Position numbers and translations under genes: made by a program. A stretch of DNA of 8,800 nt from JBOGVZ01 sp050692985 (lineage in GTDB: Bacteria > Actinomycetota > UBA4738 > CALAEC01): positions 1 through 8,800 of the forward strand of contig JBOGVZ010000011.1 in the NCBI GenBank assembly GCA_050692985.1, given 5' to 3'. Position 1 is the first letter of the stretch. Each line of letters starts with the position of its first letter. The notes under the pieces are model-generated. The model made no database searches, was not told the origin of the DNA, and saw only the letters and a list, made by a program, of their open reading frames with translations. Positions 5,511 through 8,800 of this stretch are shown here, piece after piece.

Positions 5511-6101
5511 ATGCTGGCCAGCATCCACCCGCTCGGCGAGCGGGCCCGGCACAGTCGATGGGGGATCACGGTCTCGACCTACCTGGCCGGCTCCGTGGCA
5601 GGAGGTGCCTTGGCGGGCGGGGTCCTGGGGCTGGTCGGAGAGCTGGTTTGGAGCGTGCTCCGGCCCGGCCCCCGGCTGATCGCCGTCCTGGTGCTGCTGA
5701 TGGGCGCAACAGGGGTGGCGCTCGATCTCGGATGGGCGAAGCTGCCGACCATCCGGCGACAGGTGAACGAGGATTGGCTGGCCCGCTATCGGGGCTGGGT
5801 CTACGGGGCCGGTTTCGGCTTTCAGCTCGGCCTGGGGGTGGTCACCATCGTCTCCTCGGCGGCGGTCTACGTCACCTTCGCCCTGGCCCTGCTGGCCGGG
5901 GCGGTCCCGGCCGGCCTGGCGATAGGTGGCACGTTCGGGCTGGTGCGGGGAGCGTCCGTCCTCGCCGCCGCCCGCGTGCGGGAACCGGGACAGCTCCGAG
6001 CTCTTCACCGGCGTATGCAGCAGCTCGCCCCGCTCGTCCGAGGGGGGGCCGTGGTGGCCCTGGCGCTGCTGGCCGCGGTGGGACCGGCAGCCCTGGCATG
6101 A
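5511..6101 (+). CDS. Cysteine-free polytopic membrane protein of the mau-like operon
   Basis: A 196-residue membrane protein not assignable to a named family. Hydrophobic segments lie near residues 20-49, 55-73, 97-130 (probably two half-helices or a bent helix), 132-155 and 177-195, with a basic loop RRQVNEDWLARYRGW between. The segment GAGFGFQLGLGVVTIVSSAAVYVTFALALLAG has the glycine-rich look of a CcdA/MauF helix 4, but the place where those carry a redox cysteine is occupied by Ser/Ala, and the whole protein has no cysteine. It occupies the slot that mauF (a membrane protein) fills in mau loci, so it may be a positional counterpart or scaffold; this is inference. ATG 5511 is supported by AGGAG 5 nt upstream. 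The stop is followed after 10 bp by the next gene's ATG. Confidence 0.75.
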   Translation: MLASIHPLGERARHSRWGITVSTYLAGSVAGGALAGGVLGLVGELVWSVLRPGPRLIAVLVLLMGATGVALDLGWAKLPTIRRQVNEDWLARYRGWVYGAGFGFQLGLGVVTIVSSAAVYVTFALALLAGAVPAGLAIGGTFGLVRGASVLAAARVREPGQLRALHRRMQQLAPLVRGGAVVALALLAAVGPAALA

Positions 6102-6111
6102 AAGGAGCGGG

Positions 6112-6567
6112 ATGCCGCCGCTGAGGGACCGGGGCCTCACCCTTGACCTTCCACCAGGCTGGGAGGGTGAGATCTACCAGCGGCCGCCCGGCCGCGACCG
6201 CCGGACCCATCCTGTCATGCACGCCGCCAACTTTCCGCTTCGTCCGGGGCGGGGAGATTTCGGGAGCGGAGCGGTCGAGCTGATGACCGCCGGCCACGTC
6301 TTCGTCTCGCTCTTCGAGTACGGGCCGGAGGCGGTCGGCACGGCGCTGTTCGCCAAGCAGGGCCTACCGGATGTCCGCCCAGAAGACTTCAGCCCCCAGA
6401 CGATGCAGCGGCCACTACCCGGGCAGGCCGGATTGCAGCATTTCTTCACCTTCAACGGCCGGGCCTTCTGCCTCTATGTGGCGCTCGGGAGCCACCGGAT
6501 GCGGGGACGGGTGGTCCCGCTGGTCAACGAGGTCCTCAGAACGCTGCGAATCGAGGCAAGGGGTTAG
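6112..6567 (+). CDS. Small protein of unknown function, end of the mau-like operon
   Basis: A 151-residue, apparently soluble protein with no signal peptide or membrane helix. It starts with LTLDLPPGWEGEIYQRP, then has HAANFPLRPGRGDFGSGAVELM, a strand HVFVSLFEY, PLPGQAGLQHFFTFNGRAFCLYVALGS, and a C-terminal helix VVPLVNEVLRTLRIE. An alternating amphipathic strand pattern with a final helix suggests a compact alpha/beta domain; I do not recognise the family. ATG 6112 has AAAGGAG 4 nt upstream and lies 10 bp after the previous stop, so it belongs to the same transcript. It has one cysteine (Cys120). It may be a cytoplasmic factor for the operon's product, but nothing in the sequence shows this directly. 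Confidence 0.75.
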   Translation: MPPLRDRGLTLDLPPGWEGEIYQRPPGRDRRTHPVMHAANFPLRPGRGDFGSGAVELMTAGHVFVSLFEYGPEAVGTALFAKQGLPDVRPEDFSPQTMQRPLPGQAGLQHFFTFNGRAFCLYVALGSHRMRGRVVPLVNEVLRTLRIEARG

Positions 6568-6616
6568 GGCCCTCAAGAAACCTCCTGAGCCTGCCGATAT
6601 GAGAGCGGGCGTGGAA

Positions 6617-6631
6617 GGAGGCTTTGCCTCC
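6617..6631 (+). terminator. Small hairpin at the end of the mau-like operon
   Basis: GGAGGC (6617-6622) and GCCTCC (6626-6631) form a perfect 6-bp stem with a TTT loop in the 97-bp gap after 6567. There is no T-run. It could end the operon transcript or be an attenuating structure; its position also argues that the next gene starts at 6665 and not at ATG 6599. Confidence 0.4.
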
Positions 6632-6664
6632 ACATTCCCTTGGGCGAGAAAGAGGTCACCTGGC

Positions 6665-7213
6665 GTGAGTGAGCAAGAGCAGGACCTGCCGGTCTCTCGG
6701 GACGCCGACCCTTGGGGGACGGATGGTGAGCCGGTCGTCGCGCCGGCTTCCGTGGAGCATGAGGACACTTCCGTCAGGGTCCCCCGCTACCTCTGGGAGA
6801 CCATCGGCTCGGAGATGAAGCGATTTCACGAGTTGTCGGTTCGTCTCGAGGAGGCCCGCCACCAGATGATGCAGGTAGAGGAATCCGGCCCGGTGGCGCT
6901 CGATTTTCACTCAAGCCTCGACGAGCTGGAGAGTTCCGATGAGGGAGATGGCGGCTTCCGGGTCCTGGCTGATGCCAAGTTCGATTCGGGATTCATGGCC
7001 CGGCGCACCATGGGCGGTGAAGACTGGTCCTTCCTCCGAGCTCAGGTCGAGGAGCTCCGCGAGGAGATGAATCGCGTGATCGACATTCTGGTCAAGGAGC
7101 TCGAGGCCCTGCGGGGCCGCCTCGAGGGCCAGGAGCTGGAGCGGCTCCGGCAGGAGCGCGCCAAGAGCTGGTGGCGGCGGCTGCTCGAGCCCGAGGCGGT
7201 CGCCTCCGACTGA
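6665..7213 (+). CDS. Acidic coiled-coil protein of unknown function
   Basis: A 182-residue cytoplasmic protein with no recognised domain. Residues 1-38 are acidic and probably disordered; 41-73 form a charged helix (RYLWETIGSEMKRFHELSVR onward); 74-118 are low-complexity with Ser/Glu/Asp and Gly; 123-166 show a strong heptad pattern (FLRAQVEELREEMNRVIDIL onward) predicting a coiled coil, closing with a basic WWRRLLEPE. It could be an oligomeric scaffold or membrane-peripheral protein through the SWWRRLL segment; this is inference. GTG 6665 is chosen because AGAGGT lies 8 nt upstream; an in-frame ATG at 6599 lacks such a site and would be upstream of the hairpin. It is separated from the mau-like operon by that hairpin and from the next gene by another, so it may be transcribed alone. 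Confidence 0.7.
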   Translation: MSEQEQDLPVSRDADPWGTDGEPVVAPASVEHEDTSVRVPRYLWETIGSEMKRFHELSVRLEEARHQMMQVEESGPVALDFHSSLDELESSDEGDGGFRVLADAKFDSGFMARRTMGGEDWSFLRAQVEELREEMNRVIDILVKELEALRGRLEGQELERLRQERAKSWWRRLLEPEAVASD

Positions 7214-7219
7214 TCTCCC

Positions 7220-7225
7220 TAGCAT
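7220..7225 (+). promoter_or_regulatory. Putative -10 box upstream of panE
   Basis: TAGCAT fits TAnnnT and begins a stretch (TAGCATCTCCG) that differs by one base from the sequence at the mau-like promoter (TACCATCTCCG at 2852). Transcription would start around 7232, inside the following hairpin, leaving a leader of about 40 nt before GTG 7272. No clear -35 is seen. Confidence 0.3.
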
Positions 7226-7242
7226 CTCCGCCATCGGCGGAG
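7226..7242 (+). terminator. 7-bp hairpin between the coiled-coil gene and panE
   Basis: CTCCGCC (7226-7232) and GGCGGAG (7236-7242) pair perfectly around ATC, 12 bp after the preceding stop, followed by the pyrimidine-rich GTCCTTCCTATTC. It is the best intrinsic-terminator candidate in the window, though the T content is modest. Confidence 0.5.
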
Positions 7243-7271
7243 GAGTCCTTCCTATTCAACCAGCCGAGCTG

Positions 7272-8195
7272 GTGAGGATCGCCGTCTATGGCACGGGTGG
7301 GGTAGGGGGCTACTTCGGGGGGCGCCTGGCCCTGGCCGGGGCAGACGTGCACCTCATCGCCCGGGGCGCCCACCTGCAGGCGCTTCGCCGGCAGGGCTTG
7401 CGGGTCCGCAGCGTCAGGGGCGACTTCGAGGTAACCCTTCCAGCCACCGATGATCCGGCCGAGATCGGGCCATCCGACTTCGTGATCTTCTCTGTCAAGT
7501 CGTTCGACACCGAGCAGGCTGCGGGACGCCTGCAGCCCCTGCTAGGTGAGGAGACCGCCGTGGTGTCCTTCCAGAACGGGATCGACAACGAGGAGGGGAT
7601 CGCCCGGGCGGTCGGCTGGAAGCACGTGATGGGAGGGGCAGCCTACATCTTCTCCACCATCGCCGAGCCTGGGGTCATCGAAGACAGTGGCGGACCGGCC
7701 CGGATCGTTTTCGGAGAGTTCGACCGGCCGACCAGCCCGCGGGCCGAGCGGCTACTGGAGCTGTGCCGTAAGGCGGACATCGACGCTCACCTCGCGGAGG
7801 ACATCCGGTCGGTGCTGTGGGACAAGTTCGCCTTCATCTGCGCGCTGGCCGGGATGACGGCGGCGGTGCGCCTCCCGCTGAGGGAGATCCGCGAGGCGCC
7901 GGAAGCCTGGCGGGCTTTCCGGCGGGTGGTAGAGGAGGTCTGCGCGGTGGCGGCCGCCGAGGGCGTCACCCTGCCGGAGGGTACGGTGGACCGCCATGTG
8001 GCCTTCGCCGAGGGGCTGGCGACGGAGTCGTTCTCCTCGCTCCACTTTGACCTGACGCACGGCAGGCCGATGGAGCTGGACGCGCTGCACGGCACCGTGG
8101 TGCGACTGGGGCGGGAACACGGCGTTCCGGTCTCCACGTGCGAGGCCATCTACGGCATCCTCCAGCCGTGGGCCGAGCGCAACCGGCGGGGATGA
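7272..8195 (+). CDS. panE: 2-dehydropantoate 2-reductase (ketopantoate reductase)
   Basis: A 307-residue cytoplasmic enzyme that reduces 2-dehydropantoate to pantoate with NADPH, in pantothenate and coenzyme A synthesis. The N-terminal Rossmann domain opens with MRIAVYGTGGVGGYFGGRLA and includes VIFSVKSFDT and FQNGIDNEE (Asn102, cofactor/substrate site). The C-terminal helical domain has the catalytic lysine Lys185 in LWDKFAFICALAGMTAA and the acidic Glu268 in GRPMELDALHGTVVRLG. Length and order fit PanE/ApbA. GTG 7272 puts the glycine motif at the expected place; there is no good Shine-Dalgarno, so initiation may be weak. No other pantothenate gene is adjacent. Some members of this superfamily act on other 2-oxo acids, so the substrate is likely but not proven. 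Confidence 0.92.
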   Translation: MRIAVYGTGGVGGYFGGRLALAGADVHLIARGAHLQALRRQGLRVRSVRGDFEVTLPATDDPAEIGPSDFVIFSVKSFDTEQAAGRLQPLLGEETAVVSFQNGIDNEEGIARAVGWKHVMGGAAYIFSTIAEPGVIEDSGGPARIVFGEFDRPTSPRAERLLELCRKADIDAHLAEDIRSVLWDKFAFICALAGMTAAVRLPLREIREAPEAWRAFRRVVEEVCAVAAAEGVTLPEGTVDRHVAFAEGLATESFSSLHFDLTHGRPMELDALHGTVVRLGREHGVPVSTCEAIYGILQPWAERNRRG

Positions 8196-8236
8196 GGCTT
8201 TTGGCCGGTGGTTGCGGCGGCGACGGCGCTTCTCGA

Positions 8237-8242
8237 TAGGCT
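8237..8242 (+). promoter_or_regulatory. Putative -10 box of a leaderless promoter at the 37-codon ORF
   Basis: TAGGCT fits TAnnnT and is followed by exactly 6 nt before ATG 8249, ideal for a transcript starting at the A of ATG. A TTGCGG at 8212-8217 could serve as -35 but with a long 19-nt spacer. Confidence 0.35.
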
Positions 8243-8248
8243 CGGCGG

Positions 8249-8362
8249 ATGGTGCGAATGAACAGAGCTGTGATGGTTGACGCGCTGGTGATCGCCGTGG
8301 CCCATGTGGTTGCTTGGTTCCGCGCGGTGACGTGGGATGAGCCCCTCGTCTCGGCTCCCTGA
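8249..8362 (+). CDS. Possible 37-residue small protein
   Basis: ATG 8249 opens a 37-codon frame beginning MVRMNRAVMVDALVIAV and continuing AHVVAWFRAVTWDEP before a TGA at 8360-8362. Residues 8-23 are hydrophobic enough for a weak membrane helix. Its stop directly abuts the converging transposase stop (8363-8365). A -10-like box at ideal leaderless spacing supports it, but the short length and closeness to an insertion element mean it could be the stump of an interrupted gene or just IS end sequence. No similarity recognised. Confidence 0.3.
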   Translation: MVRMNRAVMVDALVIAVAHVVAWFRAVTWDEPLVSAP

Positions 8363-8800
8363 TCATGCCACGGCCGGGCACAGCAGGAGTGCTCGGTGCC
8401 CGAAGTTCCGATGGTTCACAAACCCATAGGCGATGCGCTTGAGGACCCCCAGCTTGGCGTTGGTCCCCTCCAGCCGACCGTTGGTCACCCGGTCGGCGTC
8501 GTGGAAGGCGAAGATCTCGTCTCCCCATTTGAGCAGGGCCTCGATGACCGCCCCGAACTCGGGGAGGGGCTCGGACTCATAGGCGGCGATGAAGGCCCCC
8601 AGCGCCCGGTTGGCCCCCTGGTCGTCTTCGGCCAGGTGGATCCCGTAGAGGTGCTGGAGGCACCGCCAGGCCGCCTCCAACTCGGGATGGACGGCCAGGA
8701 TCCGCCCTAGCCGCTCGGCCCCCTCGTCGGAGAGCCGGTCCCAGCGGGCCAGCTGGAGGTAGCGGGACCTGAAGACCTCCGGGGCGAAGGCGGGGCGGGC
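8363..8800 (-). CDS. ISL3-family transposase, C-terminal part (cut by window end)
   Basis: The minus-strand frame is open from the right edge to a TGA at 8363-8365, giving 145 visible residues. The C-terminal motif DADRVTNGRLEGTNAKLGVLKRIAYGFVNHRNFGHRALL is the ISL3 (DDE_Tnp_ISL3) signature around the last catalytic acidic residue (Glu in GRLEGTN). Upstream are FRSRYLQLARWDRLSDEGAE and ALLKWGDEIFAF, also usual for the family. The catalytic domain's earlier acidic residues and the zinc-finger N-terminus lie outside the window. The frame is intact here, so the element may be functional, but this cannot be told from a third of the gene. It converges on the 37-codon ORF. Confidence 0.9.
   Translation of the reverse strand, partial: ARPAFAPEVFRSRYLQLARWDRLSDEGAERLGRILAVHPELEAAWRCLQHLYGIHLAEDDQGANRALGAFIAAYESEPLPEFGAVIEALLKWGDEIFAFHDADRVTNGRLEGTNAKLGVLKRIAYGFVNHRNFGHRALLLCPAVA
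8363..8800 (-). mobile_element. ISL3-family insertion sequence, partial
   Basis: Inferred from the transposase. The element's end should lie between the panE stop (8195) and 8363, but with the other end outside the window no terminal inverted repeat or 8-bp target duplication can be confirmed. GGCTTTTGGCC (from 8197) and GGCTCGGCGG (from 8240) start with GGCT in the orientation expected for an ISL3 end; neither is proven. Confidence 0.6.

Noticed and set aside
4856..6124. Plus-strand frame spanning the MauD-like gene and the membrane protein gene
   Set aside because: Arg/Pro/Ser/Gly-rich translation; the two real genes have SD sites, an active site and membrane helices in other frames.
6599..6664. 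ATG 6599 as start of the coiled-coil gene
   Set aside because: No ribosome site there, and a hairpin lies between it and GTG 6665, which has AGAGGT 8 nt upstream.
8320..8343. GGGCTCATCCCACG read on the minus strand as an ISL3 terminal repeat
   Set aside because: It points the wrong way for an element lying to its right, and no partner end is in the window.

Overview
The window is high-GC DNA (roughly two thirds G+C) with tightly packed plus-strand genes, 4-bp stop/start overlaps (ATGA, GTGA, TGATG), several GTG starts and TAnnnT boxes only 6-9 nt upstream of start codons, as in leaderless transcripts. This, together with the type of cysteine-rich Tat substrate encoded, suggests an actinomycete-like bacterium, possibly an environmental Actinomycetota lineage. 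The taxonomic guess rests on style and gene families, not on a marker gene.

Region 1 (1-2298) is a redox/envelope group: the C-terminal end of a DUF3179 protein, a membrane-anchored TlpA-type thioredoxin and a CcdA-type membrane electron carrier, all translationally coupled. A secreted, membrane-anchored protein of unknown function follows. Region 2 (2330-2773) is a single gene for a cytosine deaminase of the yeast Fcy1 type. It is bracketed by a perfect hairpin just before its start codon and a 9-bp inverted repeat just after its stop.

Region 3 (2867-6567) is the most interesting part. It is an apparent operon resembling the accessory part of a methylamine-utilisation (mau) locus: a MauE/DoxX-like membrane protein, a Tat-exported protein with a 28-cysteine MauA-like domain fused to five FG-GAP-like repeats, a MauD-like membrane thioredoxin, a 23-codon coupled mini-ORF, a cysteine-free polytopic membrane protein and a small soluble protein of unknown function. 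No MauB-type large subunit and no MauG-type dihaem protein are visible. The likely logic is that CcdA/TlpA and the MauE/MauD-like pair form a disulfide relay outside the membrane that folds the cysteine-rich protein. Whether that protein carries a tryptophan-derived cofactor is open.

Region 4 (6665-8195) holds an unknown acidic coiled-coil protein, a terminator-like hairpin and a 2-dehydropantoate 2-reductase. Region 5 (8196-8800) has a 37-codon ORF behind a leaderless-type promoter box and, on the minus strand, the C-terminal part of an ISL3-family transposase running off the window. I see no tRNA, rRNA or CRISPR array, and no gene-free stretch longer than about 170 bases.
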